64,000 bases of DNA. Source: CAIOZA01 sp964464375. Its GTDB lineage: Bacteria; Bacteroidota; Ignavibacteria; Kapaibacteriales; UBA2268. The position numbers and the translations under genes are program-made. Under the pieces are notes generated by a model. It was given only the letters and a program-made list of their open reading frames with translations, made no database searches and was not told the origin of the DNA. The stretch spans positions 52,707 to 116,706 of the forward strand of contig CAYXFU010000008.1 of assembly GCA_964464375.1 (NCBI GenBank). The letters are read 5' to 3'. Positions within the stretch are counted from its first letter, which is position 1; each line of letters opens with the position of its first letter. This document shows positions 20,349 through 29,958 of the stretch, one piece after another.

Positions 20349-21728
20349 ATGCAAGAATATTCAGTATCAATGAAGAAAGCAGCTTTGATTTCTGCCACTT
20401 TAACTTCATTCCTTACTCCATTTATGGCATCATCAATAAATGTAGCATTACCATCAATAGGTCGTGAATTTTCAATGGATGCTATGTCTTTAAGCTGGGT
20501 TTCAACGGTTTATCTATTAGCATCGGCTATGTTTCTTGTACCTTTTGGGAAAATTGGAGATATTTATGGTAGGAAGAAAATTTTTCTAAGTGGTTTAGTT
20601 ATATATACGCTTTCTTCCTTAATATGCTCATTTTCAGTCAACTCAATGATGTTAATAAGTTTTAGAATCTTCCAGGGCATTGGAAGTTCAATGGTTTTTG
20701 GATCCGGGGTAGCCATTATTTCTTCGATTTACCCACCAGGAGAACGCGGAAAGGCTATAGGGCTAACAATTGGTTCAGTTTATCTTGGGCTTTCAATGGG
20801 ACCATTTATAGGAGGAATATTAACCCATAGTTTTGGGTGGCGATGTATTTTCATCCTTAATTTCCCATTAGGTTTAATTGCGATAATTTATGTTATAACA
20901 AACTTGAAAGGTGAATGGGCTGAAGCCAAAGGTGAGAAATTGGATATTTGGGGTACTTTCCTATACTGTATTTCCTTAGTTCTTATAATGTTTGGCTTAT
21001 CAAAATTACCCGTCAATATCGGGTATTTCAGTATTGCTGCTGGTATAACAGTTCTTTTAATCTTCATTTATCTTGAACTGAAAATTTCCAATCCGGTATT
21101 AAACATTAAATTATTTAAAGGAAATCCCATTTTTGCATTTTCTAACCTTGCAGCTCTTATTAACTATTCTGCAACTTTTGCAGTAACATTCCTACTAAGT
21201 TTCTATTTGCAATACATTAAAATGTTAAATCCACAGACAGCCGGTTCTATTCTAATAGCACAACCTATAGTTATGGCAACATTTTCACCTTTAGCCGGTC
21301 GATTATCAGATAAAATTGATTCAAGGGTAATTGCATCCATTGGGATGGGGCTAACAGTTTTGGGTCTTATATTATTAGTTTTTCTTAACGAGCAGACATC
21401 ATTTCTATATGTTATTTTTGCTTTAATAATTTTGGGACTTGGTTTTGCGCTTTTTTCGTCGCCTAACACTAATGCAGTAATGAGTTCGGTGGAGAGAAAA
21501 TATCTGGGTGTAGCATCAGCTACAATTGGCACAATGCGTTTGATAGGCCAAATGTTGAGTATGGGTATTGCTATGTTTGTAATTTCAATATTTGTGGGAA
21601 AGGTTCAAATAACTCCCCAAAATCATATTCAGTTGATGACTAGTATTCGTGTAAGCTTTTTAATCTTTGTCGTATTATGTATCATTGGAATTTTTGCTTC
21701 ATTAGCAAGAGGTAAGAATAGTAAATAA
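20349..21728 (+). CDS. MFS drug/solute exporter, DHA2 (14-TM) type
   Basis: A 459-residue integral membrane protein with about 14 hydrophobic segments. Motif A of the major facilitator superfamily is GKIGDIYGRKK near residue 70. The proton-antiport motif C region reads GLTIGSVYLGLSMGPFIGG. The opening PFMASSINVALPSIGREF, with D/N variation at the first helix, is typical of EmrB/QacA-family exporters. It exports hydrophobic compounds using the proton gradient; the substrate is unknown. No MFP (EmrA-like) partner is adjacent, so it likely acts alone in the inner membrane. An alternative ATG lies at 20370; the first is used because no stronger ribosome site separates them. Confidence 0.85.
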   Translation: MQEYSVSMKKAALISATLTSFLTPFMASSINVALPSIGREFSMDAMSLSWVSTVYLLASAMFLVPFGKIGDIYGRKKIFLSGLVIYTLSSLICSFSVNSMMLISFRIFQGIGSSMVFGSGVAIISSIYPPGERGKAIGLTIGSVYLGLSMGPFIGGILTHSFGWRCIFILNFPLGLIAIIYVITNLKGEWAEAKGEKLDIWGTFLYCISLVLIMFGLSKLPVNIGYFSIAAGITVLLIFIYLELKISNPVLNIKLFKGNPIFAFSNLAALINYSATFAVTFLLSFYLQYIKMLNPQTAGSILIAQPIVMATFSPLAGRLSDKIDSRVIASIGMGLTVLGLILLVFLNEQTSFLYVIFALIILGLGFALFSSPNTNAVMSSVERKYLGVASATIGTMRLIGQMLSMGIAMFVISIFVGKVQITPQNHIQLMTSIRVSFLIFVVLCIIGIFASLARGKNSK

Positions 21729-21755
21729 AAAGGGAACTATTGTTACTTAGTTCCC
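21725..21755 (-). terminator. Terminator between MFS gene and fumC
   Basis: An 8-bp stem (GGGAACTA / TAGTTCCC) with an 8-base loop. On the minus strand it is followed by TTTTTATTTA, giving a rho-independent terminator for fumC. It may also stop the convergent MFS transcript weakly, since the plus strand has no T-run. Confidence 0.65.
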
Positions 21756-21777
21756 GTTAAAAAGTCCATTTTGCAAA

Positions 21778-23172
21778 TTATTTCAAACTTGGTCCAATCA
21801 TTTCCTGAGGTCTCATCCATTTCTCAAATTGTTCCTCAGTAAGTATTCCCAGCTCTAGAGCTGATTCTTTTAAAGTTACATTTTTATGATGTGCATTTTT
21901 GGCTATTTTGGCAGCATTATCATATCCGATATGTGGGTTTAAAGCTGTAACCAGCATCAATGAATTTTTCAAATATGTATCAATTTTTTCTATGTTTGGT
22001 TCTATTCCAATAGCACAATGTTCATTGAACATTATGCAAGTATCAGCAAGAAGTCTGACACTTTGAAGGAAATTTAGAATTAAAACAGGTTTGAAAACAT
22101 TGAGCTCAAAATTGCCTGAAGCACCTGCTATGTTAATAGCTGCATCATTTCCCATAACCTGGACAGCAACCATGGTCATTGCTTCAGATTGAGTAGGATT
22201 AACTTTTCCGGGCATGATAGATGACCCAGGCTCATTCTCTGGAATATTTAATTCACCTAAACCGGCACGTGGACCTGAAGCCATCCATCTGATGTCATTG
22301 GCAATCTTCATGAAAGAAGCGGCTATGGTTTTTAATGCACCGTGAGCAAAGACCAGAGCATCGTGAGTAGCAAGAGCTTCAAATTTATTTGGGGCACTAA
22401 TAAATGGAAAATCAGTTAAATCGCCAATCTTCTTTGCCACTCTATCGGCAAACTCAGGGTGGGCATTTAAACCAGTACCGACTGCTGTACCACCTAATGC
22501 TAGTTCATATAGATGTGGTAACACAAGATGTAAACGTTCAATTGATTTATCGAGCATATGAACATAACCCGAAAATTCTTGCTGTAAAGTTAAAGGCACA
22601 GCATCCATTAAGTGTGTTCTGCCAATTTTTATAATATCTTTGTATTCGTCGGCTTTTATATTGAGAGTATTTCTTAAAATGGCAAGAGCAGGTAATAGTC
22701 TTTTATTGATTTCTTCTACTGCAGCAATGTGCATAGCTGTAGGGAAAGTATCATTTGATGATTGTGATTTATTGACATCATCATTAGGATGAATTGGTTT
22801 TTTTGAGCCCATTTCACCACCTGCAATCTCGATTGCTCTGTTTGAAATAACTTCATTAGCATTCATATTACTCTGAGTGCCGGAACCAGTTTGCCAGATA
22901 GATAATGGGAAATGAGAATCAAGAGTACCTTCGATAACTTCATCTGCTGATTGAGAAATTAGATCAGCTTTTTCTTGCGATAAAACGCCTAAATCAGCAT
23001 TTGCTAATGCAGCTGCCTTTTTTAAAATTCCCATAGCTCGAATTACTTCACGAGGCATTCTCTCGATACCAATATTAAAATGAATAAGAGAACGTGCGGA
23101 TTGAGCACCCCAATAAACATTTGAAGGGACTTCAATATCACCCATTGAGTCTTTTTCGATACGATAGTTCAT
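21778..23172 (-). CDS. fumC: Class II fumarate hydratase FumC
   Basis: A 464-residue member of the aspartase/fumarase superfamily, hydrating fumarate to L-malate in the TCA cycle without an iron-sulfur cluster. The signature [16 protein letters not shown] near residue 317, the catalytic serine loop, [14 protein letters not shown] near residue 96, [11 protein letters not shown], and [13 protein letters not shown] match FumC rather than aspartase. Length equals E. coli FumC (467). It is the last gene of a minus-strand run NrnA-like, ribE, fumC, 44 bases after ribE, and is followed by a terminator. Confidence 0.96.
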   Translation of the reverse strand: MNYRIEKDSMGDIEVPSNVYWGAQSARSLIHFNIGIERMPREVIRAMGILKKAAALANADLGVLSQEKADLISQSADEVIEGTLDSHFPLSIWQTGSGTQSNMNANEVISNRAIEIAGGEMGSKKPIHPNDDVNKSQSSNDTFPTAMHIAAVEEINKRLLPALAILRNTLNIKADEYKDIIKIGRTHLMDAVPLTLQQEFSGYVHMLDKSIERLHLVLPHLYELALGGTAVGTGLNAHPEFADRVAKKIGDLTDFPFISAPNKFEALATHDALVFAHGALKTIAASFMKIANDIRWMASGPRAGLGELNIPENEPGSSIMPGKVNPTQSEAMTMVAVQVMGNDAAINIAGASGNFELNVFKPVLILNFLQSVRLLADTCIMFNEHCAIGIEPNIEKIDTYLKNSLMLVTALNPHIGYDNAAKIAKNAHHKNVTLKESALELGILTEEQFEKWMRPQEMIGPSLK

Positions 23173-23216
23173 AGATTCACCTAATTAAAAATAACAATAA
23201 AAATAATAAGAATACT

Positions 23217-23861
23217 CTATAAGTCAGGTTGATCAATATAATATCCTAAACTAGAAATACTTTTTGATTGGTTCTGAGAAGACATCATATTTTCTATATA
23301 TTTTCCAAGTATATCAAATTCCAAATTTACTTCAGAAGCGACTTTAACTAGAAATAAATTTGTTGATTTCCACGAATGTGGAATAATTGCAACCATAAAT
23401 TTATCATCATCGATTCTGGCAGTGGTCAGACTTATTCCATTTATACAAATTGAACCAGTGGTCACAAGATATTTTTTAAATTCATGAGGATAGGTAATCC
23501 AAAGTTGAATCCCAGCAGTTTCCGGAATAATCCTAAATATCTTCCCTACTGAATCGACATGACCCTGAACAATATGCCCACCAAGTCTGTCACTAACTTT
23601 TAATGCTCTTTCCAAATTAACCTTATCACCAGCTTTTATAGATTTAAAAGTTGTTTTACGGATAGTTTCTTCAATTGCCTCTACTGTAAACGACTTTGAA
23701 TCGCATGACACAACCGTTTGACAAACTCCATTAATTGCTACTGAATCGTCTATTTTTAAATCATCCAAAATGGACGATGCAGAAATGGATAATCTTTTTC
23801 CATTTCCTAATGCTGAAACAGCTTTTACTGAACCAATTTCTTCAACTAAGCCTGTAAACAT
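23217..23861 (-). CDS. ribE: Riboflavin synthase, alpha subunit
   Basis: A 214-residue trimeric enzyme that dismutates two 6,7-dimethyl-8-ribityllumazines to riboflavin. The start MFTGLVEEIG is diagnostic. Two lumazine-binding barrels follow: SVAINGVCQTVVS near residue 42, with the linker GGHIVQGHVDSVG, and the second copy SICINGISLTTARI near residue 135. The C-terminal helix (YIENMM) drives trimer formation. No FMN riboswitch or other rib gene is visible here, so riboflavin genes are dispersed. It lies 48 bases after the NrnA-like gene on the same strand. Confidence 0.95.
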   Translation of the reverse strand: MFTGLVEEIGSVKAVSALGNGKRLSISASSILDDLKIDDSVAINGVCQTVVSCDSKSFTVEAIEETIRKTTFKSIKAGDKVNLERALKVSDRLGGHIVQGHVDSVGKIFRIIPETAGIQLWITYPHEFKKYLVTTGSICINGISLTTARIDDDKFMVAIIPHSWKSTNLFLVKVASEVNLEFDILGKYIENMMSSQNQSKSISSLGYYIDQPDL

Positions 23862-23909
23862 AAAAAATATTGAACTTTGATTTTTATAGAATTAAAAAAT
23901 ACTTATTGT

Positions 23910-24923
23910 TTATGAGAAAAGCAAACCAGATTCAATGATTATTATTTTTTTTAATTCTTCGAGACTCATGCCTGAGACCCTAGCACCAGCTGCCTGGGCA
24001 TGACCGCCACCATTGAACTTTTCGGCTAATGAGCGCACCTCAGCATCTGCTTTAGCTCTGAAAGAGCAACGTATTTGATTGCTTTTAGGAGAATCAATCA
24101 AGAGAATACCAACTTTTACATCCTGGATAGCAAGCAAGCTCTCAACAAATCCTTCGGTCTCCTCTTCTTTAGCACCTGTAATCTGAAAATCTTTCTGTGA
24201 TATTGTCATCAGACAAACTCTTTTCTCGTGGTATAATTCAAGATTTGCATAACCAATGCCCTTCAATCTGGCAGAACTAACAGGAAATTGATTATAAACA
24301 GAGTCATAAATACTTACCGGATCTGCTCCTGCATCTATAAGATCTGCTATAATTCTATGGGTTGTTGAATTAGTTTTAGGAAATCTAAAACTACCAGTAT
24401 CCGTCATGATAGCAGTGTATAAAGCCGTTGCAATATTCTTGTTCAATTCAAAAGATGAATCATTCTTTAAGATCCTCCAAATCAATTCACCTGTGGAAGT
24501 TGCATTGGAATCAATACAGTAAAAATCAGCAAATTCCTTTGGTTTAATGTGATGATCAATAACCACTTTCATTGCTTTTGAGGCTAAAACAAGTTCTTTC
24601 ATCTCTTTGAATCGATCAGGATCATTAAGATCAACAATGCATATCAAATCGGCTGAATTAATTATTTCATTATTATTTTTGGGATCAAATGATTTAATTA
24701 GATTATGCTGATTTAGGAATTCAAGATTAGAAGGATACTCACCTGTTACAAGAATATTAACTGACTTTTCTGCGGAAAGCAGATAATAGGCAAGTGCAGT
24801 TGCAGAACCAGCGGCATCTCCGTCAGGATTCATGTGAGTTATTATTACTACATTTTTTGATTCATTTAATAAATTCAGTATTTTTACTTCATTGATATTT
24901 TTATTAATAATTTCATTAATCAT
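23910..24923 (-). CDS. DHH/DHHA1 phosphoesterase, NrnA-like
   Basis: A 337-residue two-domain phosphoesterase. The DHH domain has HMNPDGDAAGSATALAYYL (metal-binding Asp residues) near residue 30, a VDLND block, and IDHHIKP near residue 125. The C-terminal DHHA1 domain ends with the nucleotide-binding GGGHAQAAGARV. This is the layout of NrnA, which degrades nanoRNA and dephosphorylates pAp, and of related c-di-AMP/pApA phosphodiesterases that lack membrane and GGDEF parts. It is cytosolic and Mn2+-dependent. It probably heads an operon with ribE and fumC and is divergent from the radical SAM gene. Confidence 0.88.
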   Translation of the reverse strand: MINEIINKNINEVKILNLLNESKNVVIITHMNPDGDAAGSATALAYYLLSAEKSVNILVTGEYPSNLEFLNQHNLIKSFDPKNNNEIINSADLICIVDLNDPDRFKEMKELVLASKAMKVVIDHHIKPKEFADFYCIDSNATSTGELIWRILKNDSSFELNKNIATALYTAIMTDTGSFRFPKTNSTTHRIIADLIDAGADPVSIYDSVYNQFPVSSARLKGIGYANLELYHEKRVCLMTISQKDFQITGAKEEETEGFVESLLAIQDVKVGILLIDSPKSNQIRCSFRAKADAEVRSLAEKFNGGGHAQAAGARVSGMSLEELKKIIIIESGLLFS

Positions 24924-24999
24924 AAAGCTTAAAGAATTTCATTTTTTGGAAAAATCAGATTTGAATTATGTAAATTAACTGAATTAAATCTTAAACACA

Positions 25000-26046
25000 A
25001 TGATTGAAGCGATATTATATAAAAAAAATTCGAATGATAAATCTGTAAGATGCAACTTATGCTCTCATTACTGCATTATACCTAATACTGAAAATGGCAA
25101 ATGCGGAGTCAGACAAAACTTCAACGGAACACTATACTCTTTGAATTATGGAAGAGTTCAAGGTTTAGCTATTGATCCTATCGAAAAGAAGCCATTGTAT
25201 CATTACTTTCCAGGTTCTCAATTAATTTCATTTGGGTTACCCGGATGCAATTTCCATTGTTTTAACTGCCAAAATTTTGAGTTATCTCAAAATGTGAAAT
25301 TAAATAATTCTTTACTTGATGCAAAACCTCAGATTGCCCCATCAGAATTTATTTCCAAAATTGAAAATATGGAAGCATTAGGTATTGCTTACACTTATTC
25401 TGAACCAACGATTTTTTTTGAATATATTTACGATGTTATTAAAGCAACCAAAGAAAATGAAAATACTAAAAACCATAAACATATTCTTGTAAGCAACGGT
25501 TATTTCTCACATGAACTCATTAGTATAATTATTAATGAAAAATTGGTAGATGCAATGAATATCGATTTAAAATTTTCAGTTGATAAATCGTATAGAACTT
25601 TGACTGGTGGATCATTGGAGCCAATCATATCAAATATAAAACTATTAATTGATGCAGGAATTCACATTGAAATCACAAATTTGATAATACCTGACGTTAA
25701 TGACTCAGAAGAAGATTTAATGAATTTTTCAAAGATTGTGGCTTCAATCAGTTGCAGAATTCCAGTTCATTTCACTGGATTTTTTCCAAGATATAAGATG
25801 TCGACAATTGAGCCTACAAAAGCAACTATATTGGAAAAGGCAAAAAGGATTGCAATAGAATCAGGAATAAAATATGCTTACATAGGAAATACCACATTAG
25901 TTCAAGAATCAAACACTTATTGTCCAGAATGTGGAATGATTATTATTGAGAGAAATTCATATAGAAACATAAAATTGAATTTTATTATTGAGGACGAGAA
26001 GGTAGTTTGCGTGCATTGCAAACAAATTCAAGATCTGACAATATAA
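25000..26046 (+). CDS. AmmeMemoRadiSam-type radical SAM enzyme (AmrS-like)
   Basis: A 348-residue radical SAM protein. The N-terminal region has CNLCSHYCIIP and GKCGVRQNFNGTLYSLNYG, both typical of this family. The radical SAM cluster motif is CNFHCFNCQN (C-x3-C-x2-C) near residue 85. A C-terminal zinc-ribbon-like stretch contains CPECG and CVHC. The family is related to pyruvate formate-lyase activating enzymes and is named for its association with AMMECR1 and Memo proteins. Neither partner is in this window, so the gene is an orphan here. The reaction has not been firmly established, to my knowledge. It is followed by hslO after 59 bases, same strand. Confidence 0.85.
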   Translation: MIEAILYKKNSNDKSVRCNLCSHYCIIPNTENGKCGVRQNFNGTLYSLNYGRVQGLAIDPIEKKPLYHYFPGSQLISFGLPGCNFHCFNCQNFELSQNVKLNNSLLDAKPQIAPSEFISKIENMEALGIAYTYSEPTIFFEYIYDVIKATKENENTKNHKHILVSNGYFSHELISIIINEKLVDAMNIDLKFSVDKSYRTLTGGSLEPIISNIKLLIDAGIHIEITNLIIPDVNDSEEDLMNFSKIVASISCRIPVHFTGFFPRYKMSTIEPTKATILEKAKRIAIESGIKYAYIGNTTLVQESNTYCPECGMIIIERNSYRNIKLNFIIEDEKVVCVHCKQIQDLTI

Positions 26047-26105
26047 TGTGTTGACTTGTTAACCGTTATAGGATTATGTTTTAGATTAAAAGAAATAGTA
26101 AGATA

Positions 26106-27017
26106 ATGACAGCAGAAGAATTAAAAGAATTTTTAAAAAAGAGAGATAGAATCATTAGCGTACTCGCAAAAGACGGAAAATTCAGAGCATCAATTATAAA
26201 AAATACTTTCTCGGCTCAGACAGCGCAACAGAAACATAATTTAAGAGGTGTTCCTTCATACTTACTAGCCAGACAACTAGCAGCTGCATCAATGATGGCA
26301 ATTTTCCTTAAAGGTGAAGAAAGAGTTATTCTTGAAGCTGACGGGTCAGGTCCAATACAAAAAGTATTTGCAGAAGCATCCCAGGTAGGTGAAGTAAGAG
26401 GCTTTGTGGATTATGATTCGAAGCAGCTAGCCGATTTTGATGCGGAAAAAATATCAGACTTTTTTGGGGATGGTTTTTACAAAGTAACTAAGGTATTATA
26501 TTCAAAAAATGAACCCGTGCAGGGGATTGTAAAACTCCAGGAAGGTGATATATCATCGGATTTAACTTTTTATCATTTTCAGTCTGAGCAAATTCCTACT
26601 TTGGTTATTCTTGATACCAATGTCGATGAAGCCGGTCGGATTTTGTATTCATCTGGCTTAATGGTTCAAGCCATGCCTGGAGTAACTGATAACGAGATTT
26701 TATCACTTTATAAATCAGTTTCTCAGGTTCATTCTTTGAATGCGTTATTAACTCTACAAGATAATTTAGAGATTATTCTTTCAGAAATACTTCCTTTTGA
26801 ATTCAATGTAATTAAAAATGACATTGTAGATTTCTACTGTAGGTGTTCAATGGATTCATTTAAGAAGAAGCTACTAACCCTGGGATTGCCGGAGATTAGG
26901 AAGATGAAAGATGAAAATCATAATGAGCTGGTATGTCAATACTGCAATGCTCACTATTATTTGGAAAGTAAAGATTTTATTGAATTAGAAGAAACACTTG
27001 TGGCAAAACAAAATTAA
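26106..27017 (+). CDS. hslO: Redox-regulated chaperone Hsp33
   Basis: A 303-residue cytosolic holdase activated when oxidising stress forms disulfides in its zinc centre. The N-terminal domain carries LARQLAAASMMA and the substrate-binding core. The C-terminal zinc motif is CRC (near residue 242) and CQYC (near residue 280), spaced as C-x-C ... C-x2-C. The length matches Hsp33 (about 290-300). The first ATG lies six bases after TAAGA-rich sequence with a weak ribosome site. A strong terminator begins inside the stop codon. Confidence 0.93.
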   Translation: MTAEELKEFLKKRDRIISVLAKDGKFRASIIKNTFSAQTAQQKHNLRGVPSYLLARQLAAASMMAIFLKGEERVILEADGSGPIQKVFAEASQVGEVRGFVDYDSKQLADFDAEKISDFFGDGFYKVTKVLYSKNEPVQGIVKLQEGDISSDLTFYHFQSEQIPTLVILDTNVDEAGRILYSSGLMVQAMPGVTDNEILSLYKSVSQVHSLNALLTLQDNLEIILSEILPFEFNVIKNDIVDFYCRCSMDSFKKKLLTLGLPEIRKMKDENHNELVCQYCNAHYYLESKDFIELEETLVAKQN

Positions 27018-27045
27018 GAGTTTCTCAAGAAACTCTTAATTTTTA
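27014..27045 (+). terminator. hslO terminator
   Basis: A perfect 11-bp stem (TTAAGAGTTTC / GAAACTCTTAA) with the loop TCAA, followed by a T-run. The stem begins in the last codon of hslO and overlaps its stop codon. Confidence 0.85.
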
Positions 27046-27164
27046 TTCATGAGCAGAATTGTACTTCATAAATTTATTGGTTTTAGTTTTTTCCTGCATT
27101 AGCTTACTCTGTTTCGAGGTGTTTAGCATACTTTTACTGCTACTTAAACTCTTTTCTTGACCTG

Positions 27165-28499
<1,335 letters not shown>

Positions 28500-28563
28500 T
28501 TACATGTAAAATTAAGGAATTATAATCAGACTTTCAAGTTGCAAATGATTTATTTTTCCACAA

Positions 28564-28591
28564 AAAAAACCGAACAAATGTTCGGTTTTTT
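28564..28591. terminator. Hairpin terminator after the STAS gene
   Basis: An 11-bp stem (AAAAACCGAAC / GTTCGGTTTTT) with a 4-base loop, flanked by A-runs on one side and T-runs on the other, so it could act in both directions. It ends the secD-secF-STAS transcript on the minus strand. Confidence 0.8.
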
Positions 28592-28610
28592 GAAAAATAC
28601 TATTCAGTGA

Positions 28611-28970
28611 TTAATAAAGAATAGCTAGTGCAGTTTCGATATCTTTATGAATTGTCAATACCTGATCTAAATGAGTAATCTTAAACAGGTTATTAATTTT
28701 ATCGGAAATATTAACTAAAACAAGTTTTTTGTTTGAGTTTTTGAATAAAGTAAAAGCACTTACAAGCATACCTAAACCTGAACTATTCATTAATTCTACA
28801 TGCTTAAAGTCAACTATCAAAGTCGAAATATCTAATGTTAATACTTCATTAATCGTTGCATTAAAAGCCAAAGCATCGTTACCACCTAGAACCTGTGCAT
28901 GTAACTCAGTTAATGCACAATCGATTTTATCATCGAATCTACTAAAACTATAATTATTTGGCTCTGACAT
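28611..28970 (-). CDS. STAS-domain anti-sigma factor antagonist
   Basis: A 119-residue single STAS domain of the SpoIIAA/RsbV type. The phosphoacceptor region reads FKHVELMNSSGLGMLVSAF around residue 65, where one of the two serines would be phosphorylated by an HPK-like anti-sigma kinase. Such proteins bind and inactivate anti-sigma factors or act as partner-switching modules. No cognate kinase or sigma gene is in the window. It starts 28 bases after secF and is likely on the secDF transcript, so its function need not relate to export. Confidence 0.87.
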   Translation of the reverse strand: MSEPNNYSFSRFDDKIDCALTELHAQVLGGNDALAFNATINEVLTLDISTLIVDFKHVELMNSSGLGMLVSAFTLFKNSNKKLVLVNISDKINNLFKITHLDQVLTIHKDIETALAILY

Positions 28971-28998
28971 ATTAATTCCCTTTTCAAATTTTTAAGAA

Positions 28999-29940
28999 TT
29001 AACTTACAACTACTGTAACCTTGGGATCTTCCACATCAATTTTCTTAACTCGCTTCATGTAAAATACAACAAATGCTGTAGCTATATATACAGAAGAGTA
29101 TGATCCGAAAACAATACCTACTAACATTGTGAAAGCAAAACCCTGGAGAACAGGACCGGCTAAAAGCACCATTGTGATAAGTACTAGGACTACAGTTAAA
29201 ACTGTATTGACTGTTCTGCTAAGAGTTTCATTAATACTAAGATTGGCAAGTTTAATAAAATGTAAACCTTTGTGTTTTTCCTGATTCTCTCTGATTCTAT
29301 CGAACACAATAACTGTATCATTGACAGAATAACCTACTACTGTCAACATAGCAGCGATCATATTTTGATTAAATTCATTGCTGATAATACCTAAATGATG
29401 AAATAGCTGTACTATACCGAACGCAACTATAACATCATGGACAAGAGCAACAATAGCACCAAGTCCAAAAGTAAATTCAAATCTGAAAGCGATATAAATC
29501 AACATTGCAATAACAGCAAGAATAACAGCCAAAATACCCATATTAAATAATTCTTTTCCAATTTTTGGACCAATTGTCTCTGTTTTAAGAATAACGAATT
29601 GATTGCCCGGAAAATCGTTATGTAGTGCGTTAGTAATTTGTTCCGATGGTTTACCAGTTTTTGAATCTTTTAATCTGATAAGAAACTGATTAGCTTCTCC
29701 ATAGGATTTAATTTCTTCTCCGGTAATACCCGATTTGCTTATTGAAGTACGAATCTGATCAGTATGAACGTTTGTATTGAACTTTACAGCAACTTCGGTA
29801 CCACCACTAAAATCAATGCCAAAATCAATACCCACTACAGTTACAAATGTAATACTTGATAAAGTCAAAATGATTGACATTATAAAAAATAATTTCCTAA
29901 CACCTAAGAAATCTAAATTTGTTCCATGAAAAAATTGCAT
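28999..29940 (-). CDS. secF: Protein-export membrane protein SecF
   Basis: A 313-residue inner-membrane protein with one N-terminal helix, a periplasmic domain beginning GIDFSGGTEVAVKF, and five C-terminal helices. The helical part contains the SecF signature VVGYSVNDTVIVFDRIRENQ near residue 210. With SecD it pulls proteins through SecYEG using the proton motive force. It follows secD by 18 bases, in the usual secD-secF order. The Sec pathway feeds the type IX system that exports the CTD-tailed proteins found elsewhere here. Confidence 0.95.
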   Translation of the reverse strand: MQFFHGTNLDFLGVRKLFFIMSIILTLSSITFVTVVGIDFGIDFSGGTEVAVKFNTNVHTDQIRTSISKSGITGEEIKSYGEANQFLIRLKDSKTGKPSEQITNALHNDFPGNQFVILKTETIGPKIGKELFNMGILAVILAVIAMLIYIAFRFEFTFGLGAIVALVHDVIVAFGIVQLFHHLGIISNEFNQNMIAAMLTVVGYSVNDTVIVFDRIRENQEKHKGLHFIKLANLSINETLSRTVNTVLTVVLVLITMVLLAGPVLQGFAFTMLVGIVFGSYSSVYIATAFVVFYMKRVKKIDVEDPKVTVVVS

Positions 29941-29958
29941 TTTATGTCTTCCTTATTA

